Assembly (NCBI GenBank): GCA_025370055.1
Contig: CP073041.1
Coordinates: 5,488,272-5,552,271, forward strand
Source: Woronichinia naegeliana WA131
Lineage (GTDB): Bacteria; Cyanobacteriota; Cyanobacteriia; Cyanobacteriales; Microcystaceae
Direction: 5' to 3'
DNA length: 64,000 nt
Made by a program: the position numbers and the translations under genes. A model generated the notes under the pieces. It ran no database searches and was not told the origin of the DNA. It worked only from the letters and a program-made list of their open reading frames with translations. Below, in pieces: positions 51,996 to 60,784 of the stretch; positions within the stretch are counted from its first letter, which is position 1; the number at the start of each line of letters is the position of its first letter.

Positions 51996-52263
51996 AAAGG
52001 GTCTATTTCTTCATGTTATCTGTGTGGAATATCTGGATAACTATCAATTAAAGCTAACCTTTAATAATGGAATAGAAGGGATTGTAGATTTAGAACAAGA
52101 ATTGTATGGAGAAATCTTTGAACCCTTGAAAGATAAAAATTTATTTCAAAAGGTATTTGTAACTAGTCGGACTATAGAATGGCCAAATGGAGCAGACTTT
52201 GCTCCTGAATTTTTATTTGAAATTGCTCTCGACAAGCAACTTGTTAGTCAGTCCGATCCCTAA
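51949..52263 (+). CDS. DUF2442 protein
   Basis: 104 residues from ATG 51949, inside the DUF4160 tail. The conserved part begins LFLHVICVEYLDNYQLKLTF, NNGIEGIVDLEQELYGEIFE and continues TIEWPNGADFAPEFLFE. A start nearer residue 19 is possible but no ATG is present there. Partner of the broken DUF4160 gene. Confidence 0.8.
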   Translation: MHVKENFLTESIPLPKKGLFLHVICVEYLDNYQLKLTFNNGIEGIVDLEQELYGEIFEPLKDKNLFQKVFVTSRTIEWPNGADFAPEFLFEIALDKQLVSQSDP

Positions 52264-52265
52264 TC

Positions 52266-52425
52266 CAGTGCGGTCTGCTTCGCACTGCCTTCGGCAACGC
52301 CGTTTTCTTGTTGATTAAAGTTTAAAACTGCGATTGTTTTGGGAGAGTCAATCTTTCGGAAATGACGATCGCCAGGCTAAAATGAGAGGGCGATCGCTTC
52401 TGAATGTTGAACTTAAAGCGTGATC
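52266..52425. repeat. GTCTGCTTCGCA repeat, copy 3, plus HIP1 units
   Basis: CAGTGCGGTCTGCTTCGCAC, TGCCTTCGGCAACGCCGTTT, CTTGTTGATTAAAGTTTAAA, then TTTTGGGAGAGTCAATCTTT as in the clusters at 47940 and 50945, and HIP1. It begins four bases after the DUF2442 stop. Confidence 0.75.
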
Positions 52426-52513
52426 GCTGCTTTTAAAAATCTTAGGGTTAAGTGTTGTACAATTTGGATAATCTATTAGAATTTAGCATTAACCTTGATT
52501 TTTCCCACGTCCT

Positions 52514-52891
52514 ATGAGCAACGAATCCACGATTAAATTGGCGATCGCTTTTAATGATCCAGACCTGGAGCCTGAAGAACGGGACGAACAGGCCCAACGA
52601 TTATTGGCAGAACTGAAACAAGTAAATGAGGTTGAGTCGGTAGAGCGTATGCTTGATCCCAATCCTCCTGAAGGCAATAAGTCGTTAGGCGGTTTTTTGG
52701 TGGGAATGTTACTAGCTGAAGTTAATCCCGCTAATGGTAAAAAATTATTAGGGTTTCTGGGCGATCGCCTGGGGGGTAAACCGATAGAATTGTCGGTAGA
52801 GGCTAATGGTCGCAAGTTGACGGTCAAGGCTCACAGTAGAGAAGAACTGGAAGCAGCGATTAAAGCGGCTCAGGATTTTATTTCGGGTTAG
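52514..52891 (+). CDS. EACC1-like effector-associated adaptor
   Basis: 125 residues. Layout fits the effector-associated constant component EACC1: N-terminal strand (TIKLAIAFNDPDLEPEERDE), a helix (QRLLAELKQVNEVESVERML), a glycine-rich hydrophobic helix (LGGFLVGMLLAEVNPANGKK) and a C-terminal beta-beta-alpha (IELSVEANGRKLTVKAHSRE, ELEAAIKAAQDFI). EACC1 proteins are small constant partners of varied effectors, often caspase- or trypsin-like, in predicted conflict systems. Located 10 bp before the caspase gene. Confidence 0.75.
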   Translation: MSNESTIKLAIAFNDPDLEPEERDEQAQRLLAELKQVNEVESVERMLDPNPPEGNKSLGGFLVGMLLAEVNPANGKKLLGFLGDRLGGKPIELSVEANGRKLTVKAHSREELEAAIKAAQDFISG

Positions 52892-52901
52892 GGAAAGTAT
52901 C

Positions 52902-55900
52902 ATGGCAAAAATTGCTTTGTTGATTGGGGTTAGTGAGTATAAACTAGGCTTAAATCCTTTACCTGCGGCGGTGAGGGATGTTGAGGCTTTGCAAAAAGTG
53001 TTATTAAATCCTGCGATCGGCGGCTTTGCGGAGTCGGATGTTGTCGTGCTTAAAAATCCTGATCGTCAAACGATGGAAGAGGCGATCGAAACGCTTTTCA
53101 CGGGGCGAAGTAGGGATGATTTAGTGTTGTTATTTTTCTCTGGTCACGGTATCAAAGATGATGCGGGCAAACTTTTCTTGGCAACTTGTGGAACTCGTAA
53201 AACACCCCAAGGAGAATTAATTCGTGCAACGGCGGTTCAATCCAGTTTCATTCAAGACAGCATGAGTCGCAGTCGTTCTAAACGGCAGGTTGTGATTTTA
53301 GACAGTTGTTTTAGTGGAGCTTTTGCAAATGGATTACCAGCAAAGGATGGCGGAACAATTGATATTCGTAGCCAATTAGGGGGAGAAGGTCGGGCAGTTT
53401 TAACGTCTTCTAGTTCGACTCAATATTCCTTTGAGGATAAGGGATCGGAATTATCGCTTTATACTCGTTTTTTGATTGAAGGTCTTGAAACAGGAGCCGC
53501 CGATACAAATAAAGATGAGGCGGTTTCCGTTCATGAATTACATGAGTATGTTAGCGGTAAAGTTAAGGAAATTAAGCCAGAACTTAGACCTGAATTTTTT
53601 GTTATTCGGGAGGGCTTTACAATTCGCTTAACTAAAGTTCCAGCGATTGATCCCCAACAAAGATATCGTCGAAAAGTAACAGAATTCATTAACTATCGAG
53701 GTGAAATTTCTTCTATTAATCGTAGAAGCCTTAATATCATCAAAAATGATTTGCAATTAGATGAAATAGATACTCAAGCAATCGAGCATGAGATTTTAGA
53801 ACCTATTCGACTTCAGTTCACAAACAATCTTCACGAATATGAACTGGCTTTTGGCGATGTTATTCAAAATAACGAAAATCCCAGTGATTTGGAGCGAGAA
53901 GATTTGGGAAAACTTCAGCAAACTTTAGTACTTCGTAATGAGGATACGAGAGCGATTGAGTTAAAAGTTCAAGCTCACTTACAGGCTTATCGGCAACATT
54001 TACAGGAGTATGAGGAAGTTTTTCGGCAAGCATTAAAGCTAGAATATCCTCTCAGTGATTCTAAGGGAGTTGAACTGCAACAGGTTCGGCAAAAGTTGGC
54101 GTTGAAAGAAGCTGATATTGAGTCTATTGAAGCTAAAGTTACAGCCGAAATGGAGGCTTATTATCGTCATTTAGAACAGTATAAGCAGATTTTTATTGAA
54201 GCAATACACCAAGAGTATCCGCTTAGTGATGCGAAACGCCATGAGCTTTTGCAGCAACAAGAAAATTTGGATTTATCAGATTTAGATGTTTCAAGTATTG
54301 AGGCTGAAATTACAACGGAAATTGAAACCTATCAACAAAAATTAGGGCAATATCAACAGGCTTTTTTGAGTACAACTCAAGCGAAATATTTACCAACAGG
54401 CCCAATTCGTAAACAGTTACAGCAAACCTGGCAAACGTTAGGGTTAACTGAGGCTGATGTAAAAGCGATCGAGTCTCCTATTATTGCTCAAATTAATTTA
54501 TATCAGCAAAATTTAGAGCAGTATGAAAAAGAGTTTGATAGTGCTGTTCAAAAACAGTACCCTCTAAGTGAGGCAGAGCGTAATGAATTAACTCAATTAA
54601 AGTTAACGTTAAATTTGGGGGACGATGATGTTACTGCGATTGAATCTCCGATTAAAGCGGCGATCGAAAAGCATTTACATAAGTTACAACAATATGAGGA
54701 AGCATTTTTAGAAGCGTTTCAACATGAATTTCCTTTAACAGAAGAAAATAGTCAGGATTTAGAGCGATTGCAACAAGTTTTGGAAATTAGCAAAGAGGAT
54801 GCTGCGAAGATTAAGGAAAGAGTGATAAATATAAATAATGTTCCTCCCGATGTTCCTCCCGATGTTCCTCCCGATGTTCCTCCCGATGTTCTGATCCGTC
54901 CAAATTCTCGATTTTCCCCTATACCCTTAAATCAAATGATTACTAAACTTCAGTTGCTATTTTCTTCTATTAATACTTTAATCTCCAGAAATCCCAAGCT
55001 AATTTTGGGGATTATTGGTATGGGAATAGCATCAATAGCAGTGGTACGCATTCTACCGATCTTACATCAGTGTCCCAAGCAAACAGGTGACTTTATTAGC
55101 GAAGGAGAAGACATTCTTGATTATTCCAAACCATCTGCCAAAATTCAAGGGGCAGAATATTTTGCACAGTGTAATTATCAAAAAGCCCTGTCAAGATTTA
55201 AGGACGCATGGCAATCAGACAAACTAGATCCAGAAACATTAATTTACTTAAATAATGCTTTACTAGAAGCGAAACAAGCAGAGTATTATACCATTGCTGT
55301 TGCCGTTAGTATTCCTCATCAGAATATCTCTGTTGATGATAGTCGAGCGAAAGAAATGTTGCGAGGGGTAGCACAATTACAAACAGAAATTAATTTGGGG
55401 CTTTTTGATGTAAAGGATCAATTCGTCAAGGACTTTCCAGGTCAAGGTGTTCTGAATGGAAAAACGATTAATGGTAAGGGATTAAAAGTTATAATTACTA
55501 ATGATGAGAATGACAAATCAAAAGCTAAACAGAGAGCAGAAGCCCTTTCTAAACTTCCTGAAATTTTAGGAGTTGTTGGTCATTATCCCAGTGAAATGAC
55601 TGTGGCAACGGTAGATATTTATGATCGAGAGAATTTAGTCTTGATTTCTCCTGGATCAACAACGCAAGAACTTACCGAATATCCTCGAAAAAATTTCTTG
55701 CGGACTGTTTTTTCTGTTGAACAACAATCTCCTGCCATTGCAAAATTTTTGCAAGAAAAGTCTATTAAAAAAGCAGTAAGTTTTTATAGCGAAGGAAGCC
55801 CATTCAGTGACTCTTTTTATAAAAGTTTCAGAAATTTTTTTAAACAATCTCCATTCTACGGAACTGTAGCAAAAGTAAATGAATTTAATCTGAGGAAACC

Positions 55901-56528
55901 TAACTTTGATGAAAAAAAAGCTATTCAAGAATTACGAAGACAAGAAGAAATAACGGCAACAGAAATAGGACTTTTACTATTTCCTGATACCATTGGCAAC
56001 GCCCAAAACAATGCAATTAAACTTATAAAACTTAATGATGGTCAAAATTGGGTGATCGGATCATGGGGACTTCGTAGCCCTAATACCTTAAAACAAGTTG
56101 ACAACTTACAACCTTTTCAAAAGTTTTTAATACCTGTACCTTGGGATTCTTTAACCAGTCCTAATCAGGATTTTCTTAAGGATGTTAAAAATTTATGGGG
56201 TACGGCTTCTGTGAATGCAATTACAGCCTTATCTTATGATGCGACTCTTGCTCTAACAAAAGCTCTAGAAAAAGAAAATAATCCAACACGAATTAACATT
56301 ATTGAGCAATTGAAAGCTCCTAATTTTAGTGTTGATGGAGGAGCGACTGGCACAATTGAGTTCAACCCTGACAATGGCGATCGCAAAAATCCCTCTGTAG
56401 AATTTGTTCATATTGTGGAGTGTCGAAAGGAAAACTTTGATTTTGCTTTTGTTCCAATCAAGTATTCCACTGCTAAAGATGCAGGTTTAACTTGTTTAAA
56501 CTCAACCAAAAAGCCTCCTAGCCCATAG
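52902..56528 (+). CDS. Membrane-anchored caspase (metacaspase-like) with receptor-like C-terminus
   Basis: 1208 residues. 1-~245: caspase p20/p10-like domain, catalytic His82 in LLFFSGHGIKDDAGK and Cys136 in VVILDSCFSGAF. ~255-640: seven imperfect repeats of ~57 residues (pattern YxxxFxxAxxxxYPLSxxxxxELxxLxxxLxL). 647-662: PPDV four times. ~698-720: one transmembrane helix (LILGIIGMGIASIAVVRILP). ~725-775: TPR-like helices. ~780-1190: type 1 periplasmic-binding-protein fold (GVVGHYPSEMTVATVDIYDR, LISPGSTTQEL, KKAVSFYSEGSPFSDSFYKS, GSWGLRSP). Predicted topology puts the protease in the cytoplasm and the ligand-binding part outside. Domain reading is visual; the functional model is inference. 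Confidence 0.82.
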   Translation: MAKIALLIGVSEYKLGLNPLPAAVRDVEALQKVLLNPAIGGFAESDVVVLKNPDRQTMEEAIETLFTGRSRDDLVLLFFSGHGIKDDAGKLFLATCGTRKTPQGELIRATAVQSSFIQDSMSRSRSKRQVVILDSCFSGAFANGLPAKDGGTIDIRSQLGGEGRAVLTSSSSTQYSFEDKGSELSLYTRFLIEGLETGAADTNKDEAVSVHELHEYVSGKVKEIKPELRPEFFVIREGFTIRLTKVPAIDPQQRYRRKVTEFINYRGEISSINRRSLNIIKNDLQLDEIDTQAIEHEILEPIRLQFTNNLHEYELAFGDVIQNNENPSDLEREDLGKLQQTLVLRNEDTRAIELKVQAHLQAYRQHLQEYEEVFRQALKLEYPLSDSKGVELQQVRQKLALKEADIESIEAKVTAEMEAYYRHLEQYKQIFIEAIHQEYPLSDAKRHELLQQQENLDLSDLDVSSIEAEITTEIETYQQKLGQYQQAFLSTTQAKYLPTGPIRKQLQQTWQTLGLTEADVKAIESPIIAQINLYQQNLEQYEKEFDSAVQKQYPLSEAERNELTQLKLTLNLGDDDVTAIESPIKAAIEKHLHKLQQYEEAFLEAFQHEFPLTEENSQDLERLQQVLEISKEDAAKIKERVININNVPPDVPPDVPPDVPPDVLIRPNSRFSPIPLNQMITKLQLLFSSINTLISRNPKLILGIIGMGIASIAVVRILPILHQCPKQTGDFISEGEDILDYSKPSAKIQGAEYFAQCNYQKALSRFKDAWQSDKLDPETLIYLNNALLEAKQAEYYTIAVAVSIPHQNISVDDSRAKEMLRGVAQLQTEINLGLFDVKDQFVKDFPGQGVLNGKTINGKGLKVIITNDENDKSKAKQRAEALSKLPEILGVVGHYPSEMTVATVDIYDRENLVLISPGSTTQELTEYPRKNFLRTVFSVEQQSPAIAKFLQEKSIKKAVSFYSEGSPFSDSFYKSFRNFFKQSPFYGTVAKVNEFNLRKPNFDEKKAIQELRRQEEITATEIGLLLFPDTIGNAQNNAIKLIKLNDGQNWVIGSWGLRSPNTLKQVDNLQPFQKFLIPVPWDSLTSPNQDFLKDVKNLWGTASVNAITALSYDATLALTKALEKENNPTRINIIEQLKAPNFSVDGGATGTIEFNPDNGDRKNPSVEFVHIVECRKENFDFAFVPIKYSTAKDAGLTCLNSTKKPPSP
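54843..54890 (+). repeat. 12-bp repeat, 4 units, encoding PPDV
   Basis: CCTCCCGATGTT is repeated four times without change (54843, 54855, 54867, 54879). It forms a proline-rich hinge between the helical repeats and the transmembrane segment. Exact identity suggests recent expansion. Confidence 0.9.
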
Positions 56529-56689
56529 CTACTTTCCATCAAAAAAAGTAGAATTCGTTGGTTGTCAGTCTAAATTTTCAGTTCCCAAATCCAGAAATAT
56601 TGGACTTAGAAACTAAGCCCCTACCTTAAACAAAAATAATTTAAAATCTCTATTCTTAAATAGTTTAAATTCTAAACCATCAAAAATAA

Positions 56690-57106
56690 ATGCCTGCCAA
56701 AGATATTTTCCATGACTGTGTAAAACACGCCTTAATCAAAGATGGCTGGATAGTTACCGATGATCCATTAAGCCTTAAAATTGGCAAAAAAGACTTGTTT
56801 ATTGATCTAGCGGCTGAAAAGATGCTGATTGCCGAAAAAGGAACAGAAAGAATAGCTGTTGAAATCAAAAGCTTTGTCGGAACATCTGAGGTTGAAGACT
56901 TAAAGAATGCGCTAGGCCAATATATTCTTTATGAAAAAATTATCAAACGCCAGCTTTTAGATAGAACTCTTTATCTTGCTATTCGAGAGACTACCTATAA
57001 TAACTTATTTAGTCAAGAAATTGGCCAAATACTACTTGAAGAAAAAACACTAAAACTCATTATCTTTAATCCCGAAACTGAGGTAATCACCAAATGGATA
57101 AACTAA
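56690..57106 (+). CDS. xisH: XisH-like protein, pair 3
   Basis: 138 residues: MPAKDIFHDCVKHALIKDGW, LFIDLAAEKMLIAEKGTERI, AVEIKSFVGTSEVEDLKNAL. Same predicted nuclease acids as pairs 1 and 2. Overlaps xisI by 13 bp. It follows the caspase gene by 161 bp on the same strand. Confidence 0.87.
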   Translation: MPAKDIFHDCVKHALIKDGWIVTDDPLSLKIGKKDLFIDLAAEKMLIAEKGTERIAVEIKSFVGTSEVEDLKNALGQYILYEKIIKRQLLDRTLYLAIRETTYNNLFSQEIGQILLEEKTLKLIIFNPETEVITKWIN

Positions 57107-57429
57107 ATCATTACCGCCAAATTATTCATCAGGTTCTTTCCCCCTATAGCCAAATTATTTATAACAATGCGGACATTAAAAATCGTCTGGCTCTCGATGC
57201 CCAGAATAACCAATATCTCGTCATTTCGGAAGGTTGGCAAAATAGTCAACGTTACCATGATTGTCTAATTCATTTAGAAATTATTAATGGAAAAATTTGG
57301 GTACAATGTGACAATACAGAAGATGGCATCACCAAAGAACTTCTGGCCGCAGGTATTCCCAAAGACGATATTGTTTTAGGCTTCCATGAACCTAAAATAC
57401 GTCAATATACAGGCTTTGCTGTAGCTTAA
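57094..57429 (+). CDS. xisI: XisI-like protein, pair 3
   Basis: 111 residues: MDKLNHYRQIIHQVLSPYSQ, YLVISEGWQNSQRYHDCLIH, LEIINGKIWVQCDNTEDGIT, DIVLGFHEPKIRQYTGFAVA. The C-terminal (I/V)LGF.....R..(T/S)G(F/Y)A block is kept; the YGC of pairs 1 and 2 is YHDC here. Confidence 0.88.
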   Translation: MDKLNHYRQIIHQVLSPYSQIIYNNADIKNRLALDAQNNQYLVISEGWQNSQRYHDCLIHLEIINGKIWVQCDNTEDGITKELLAAGIPKDDIVLGFHEPKIRQYTGFAVA

Positions 57430-57503
57430 CGTTCAAATATGATGGACAATTCCCTAGACCGCGATCGCTGAAAGCCTCTAAAAATTTAACCTTTTATCTA
57501 GAT

Positions 57504-57715
57504 AGGGCTTGCTGAATAAGTATAGAACCCTTGCCAGATAATGCTTTCAAGCATTTTAAAAACGATCAGGTGCAAGGTTATGGCCTTTGGAGGCTCAAAG
57601 CCCATGCACGTCGTTGGAAAACTGGGGGTTGAAATTGGAAACAACTCTCTGAAGTCACCATTTTTCGCCTCCTGTGGCATTTAGGTTCGTTTTGTGGACT
57701 TTTTCAGCAGACCCT
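57504..57715. mobile_element. MITE family 1, copy 3 (212 bp)
   Basis: Almost identical to copy 1 at 564, including AGGGCTTGCTGAATAAG and the GCAGACCCT right end. The flanking 4 bp are AGAT and AAAT (one mismatch). Lies between xisI and panC-cmk. Confidence 0.85.
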
Positions 57716-57882
57716 AAATAGATTTTAAATATCTAAAAGCCTTGTCCAGTAAGGCTTTCAAAAAAATATTTAGATCGTCGAAATACATGCGGAATATGGG
57801 TTATAGACCTGTGGATCGCATTTTTAGAAAGCAGTCCGTCCGCCCATTGCGATTAGTCTTATCCACAGATTAAGAGCAATAC

Positions 57883-59421
57883 CTAAGCTTCTTGGGTTTT
57901 CTCCCTTGTCACCGTCAGGATTTGGGTAATCACCTCCTTAATAGTCAAATGGTCGGTCTGAATCTCGATCGCATCCTCCGCTTTTTTGAGGGGGGCCCGG
58001 TTGCGGCTACTATCGAGTTGATCCCGTTGGGCAATTTCCTGGACAAGTTCTTGTAAATCAATCTCGGTTTGGCCTTGATGGTGAAAATCCGCTAATCGTC
58101 GTCTGGCTCTTTCCAGAACAGAAGCCGTTAGAAAAATTTTAACTTCCGCATCGGGAAAGACATTGGTGCCAATATCCCGACCTTCGGCCACTAAGCCCCC
58201 TTGTTTGCCGTAGGTTTGCTGGGTTTTGACCAATACCTCTCGCACGGCTGCCTGGGCGGCGATCGCTGATACCAAAGCCGTAACTTCAGGAGTCCGAATC
58301 GCGTCACTAATGTCAAGACCATTGACTTTCACTCCCGTTAGTTGGGGAGCCGGTCGAGAAATTAATTCAATCTGAGCTTGACTAACTAATTCGGCAATAG
58401 CTGCTTCCTCTTCGGGATTAAGGCCCGCTTGTAAAACCAGCCAGGCGATCGCTCGATACATGGCTCCTGTGTCTAAATAGATGAACCCCAGGGCATCAGC
58501 AACCCGACGGGTAACGGTAGATTTTCCGGATCCCGCAGGGCCATCAATGGCGATAATAGCCTGACGATTCCGCAATAGTAAATTGTCAATCAGACGGGTT
58601 TTTCCCGCATAGACAGCGATCGCCAGCAATCCGGCTTCGGTAATCGTATCCAGGGACTGGAGACTAGTCGGATCAACTAAATCGAGATATTGCAATTGCA
58701 AATTAGGCGTTAGGGCTAACTGTTTTTGAACACTGGTTAATAAAGCATCGCGCTCTCGTTTCCCTTGCTGAAAAACCTGGTGGGCCATCTGCAAACTCCG
58801 GTAAATATTGGCCGCTTCTTCTTTTTCTGTCTGACTCAAATATTGATTACGGGAACTAAGGGCTAAACCCGATGCTTCTCTGACAATTGGGCAGCCTTGA
58901 ATGACCACAGGAAAATTCAAATCGTTAACCAAACGCCGAATAATCGCTAACTGTTGAGCATCTTTTTCACCGAAATAGGCCACCGTCGGTTGTACGATCT
59001 GGAAAAGCTGGCTGACAATAGTGGCTACGCCTGGAAAATGTCCTGGACGATAAGCTCCACAAAGGCAATTGAGCAGGGAACTGGGCGGCATCACCAGACT
59101 CTTTTCGGTTAAACTTCCCATTTCCTCGGCGGTAGGTGCGAAAACGACCGTTGCTCCCCAACTAGCCGCTAACTGACAATCCTGTTCAAAGGAGCGAGGA
59201 TATTGGCTGAAATCTTCCTGGGGGCCAAACTGCAAAGGATTGACAAAAATACTAACGACCACCAAATCTGTTTCTAGGGCAGCCCGTTGAATTAAGCTAC
59301 CGTGGCCCCGATGCAAAGCTCCCATCGTTGGCACCAAACCAATCTTTTTCTGTTGTCCCTCTTGTTCTAAATAGCTTCGTAAATAGGTTCGTAGCCCCGC
59401 AATGGTTTTAAAACAGCGCAC
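57883..59421 (-). CDS. panC/cmk: Bifunctional pantoate-beta-alanine ligase / cytidylate kinase
   Basis: 512 residues, GTG start. About 1-285 is PanC: GLVPTMGALHRGHGSLIQRA (HIGH-like ATP site), FVNPLQFGPQEDFSQYPRSF and YFGEKDAQQLAIIRRLV. About 288-512 is CMP kinase: AIIAIDGPAGSGKSTVTRRV (P-loop), YLDTGAMYRAIAWLV and VAEGRDIGTNVFPDAEVKIF. Makes pantothenate and phosphorylates CMP/dCMP. The fusion is characteristic of cyanobacteria. Confidence 0.96.
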   Translation of the reverse strand: MRCFKTIAGLRTYLRSYLEQEGQQKKIGLVPTMGALHRGHGSLIQRAALETDLVVVSIFVNPLQFGPQEDFSQYPRSFEQDCQLAASWGATVVFAPTAEEMGSLTEKSLVMPPSSLLNCLCGAYRPGHFPGVATIVSQLFQIVQPTVAYFGEKDAQQLAIIRRLVNDLNFPVVIQGCPIVREASGLALSSRNQYLSQTEKEEAANIYRSLQMAHQVFQQGKRERDALLTSVQKQLALTPNLQLQYLDLVDPTSLQSLDTITEAGLLAIAVYAGKTRLIDNLLLRNRQAIIAIDGPAGSGKSTVTRRVADALGFIYLDTGAMYRAIAWLVLQAGLNPEEEAAIAELVSQAQIELISRPAPQLTGVKVNGLDISDAIRTPEVTALVSAIAAQAAVREVLVKTQQTYGKQGGLVAEGRDIGTNVFPDAEVKIFLTASVLERARRRLADFHHQGQTEIDLQELVQEIAQRDQLDSSRNRAPLKKAEDAIEIQTDHLTIKEVITQILTVTREKTQEA

Positions 59422-59539
59422 CTCAAATCTCCTTAATCAATATGTCTCAGTTTAGTGATAACGACCAGAGCCGCTAGAAATTAGTGTTCAACTGGGTTGA
59501 CATCCTCACCGCGCTGAAGCGACGGCGATTCCCATCTAC

Positions 59540-60733
59540 CTAAATTAAAGTCAATTGAATAGGTAATAGGCGGGTTGACACTTCATCGGAAGCAACTAGC
59601 AAGCTAGATTTACGCCGTCCTCCATGTCCGTTTTCAGTCTCGGAAAGCCCTCCCGCGACCTTGATATTCTTGGCGGCATTTACGTCTCTATCGTGGATGT
59701 CCCCACAGAAAAGACAAGTCCATTCCCTAACAGAAAGTTCTTTTTTTTCGCCAATTTGTCCACAACTTGAACAGCTTTGTGAAGTCGGTTCCCAACGAGA
59801 AATTACCCTAAAATCACGCCCATACATTTTCGACTTGGCTTCTAACATAGCCCTAAAACTACGCCAACCTAGATCGGAAATAGCACGAGACAACTTGCAA
59901 TTTTTAAGCATTCCCGATGTATTCAAATCTTCTAGCACAATCGTTTGGTTTTCACGAATGAGCCGAGTAGATAGTTTATGCAAAAAGTCAGTGCGAGTGT
60001 CCTTGATTTTTGCGTGAATTTTAGCAACTTTTACTCGTGCTTTTTCACGCCGTTTACTCCCTTTTTGCTTGCGAGACAAGCTGCGTTGAGCCTTTCTTAA
60101 TTTCTTAAGTCTCTTTTTAAGAGGTTTAGGAGCCTTGATTTTTTCTCCATTATCTAACGTAGCAAAATCGGTTATCCCTAGATCAATCCCTACAGACTTA
60201 CCGTTATCAGATAACTTTTCAGGATTAATCTCTACAACAAAGCTAAGAAAGTACCGACCTGCCGCATCTTTAATTACAGTGACACTAGATAGTTCGGAAG
60301 GTAGGGGGCGGCTCCACACTACATCTAAGTAGCCTATTTTCGCCAAATAAACCTTTTCTCCTTTGATCGAGAAACCTGCATTAGTGAAAGTAGCAGACTG
60401 CTTTGATTTCCGACTCTTGAATCTTGGCGGATTAATCTTTTTCCCTTTCCTCTTTCCATTAATTGAGTTAAAGAAGCTCTGGTAGGCCATATTTAGATTC
60501 CTAACCGATTGCTGTAGGGGCACCGCCGATACTTCCGTTAACCAAGTCCTTTCTTCTGTCTGTTTAGATTGGGTTAGCAAACTAGAAAGTTGATTGTAAG
60601 ATGGTAGTTTTTCAGAACCCTTGCAAATCGCTAAAGCATCATTCCAGACTACACGAATGCAACCAAACAGTCGGGCTAACCCTTGTTTCTGTTGGCCAGT
60701 CGGGTAGAATCTGAATTGATACCTTGCTTTCAT
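59540..60733 (-). CDS. tnpB: TnpB RNA-guided nuclease (IS605 family)
   Basis: 397 residues. MKARYQFRFYPTGQQKQGLA (N-terminal), RuvC-I KSVGIDLGITDFATLDNG (Asp), RuvC-II TIVLEDLNTSGMLKN (Glu), zinc finger CSSCGQIGEKKELSVREWTC with CGDIHDRDVNAAKNI (RuvC-III Asp). All catalytic residues present. Differs strongly from the TnpB at 35549. Confidence 0.92.
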   Translation of the reverse strand: MKARYQFRFYPTGQQKQGLARLFGCIRVVWNDALAICKGSEKLPSYNQLSSLLTQSKQTEERTWLTEVSAVPLQQSVRNLNMAYQSFFNSINGKRKGKKINPPRFKSRKSKQSATFTNAGFSIKGEKVYLAKIGYLDVVWSRPLPSELSSVTVIKDAAGRYFLSFVVEINPEKLSDNGKSVGIDLGITDFATLDNGEKIKAPKPLKKRLKKLRKAQRSLSRKQKGSKRREKARVKVAKIHAKIKDTRTDFLHKLSTRLIRENQTIVLEDLNTSGMLKNCKLSRAISDLGWRSFRAMLEAKSKMYGRDFRVISRWEPTSQSCSSCGQIGEKKELSVREWTCLFCGDIHDRDVNAAKNIKVAGGLSETENGHGGRRKSSLLVASDEVSTRLLPIQLTLI

Positions 60734-60784
60734 TTACCGTGCTAGAATTGGTCTGTAAATTTATTTTAGTTGGTCTGCGTAAAA

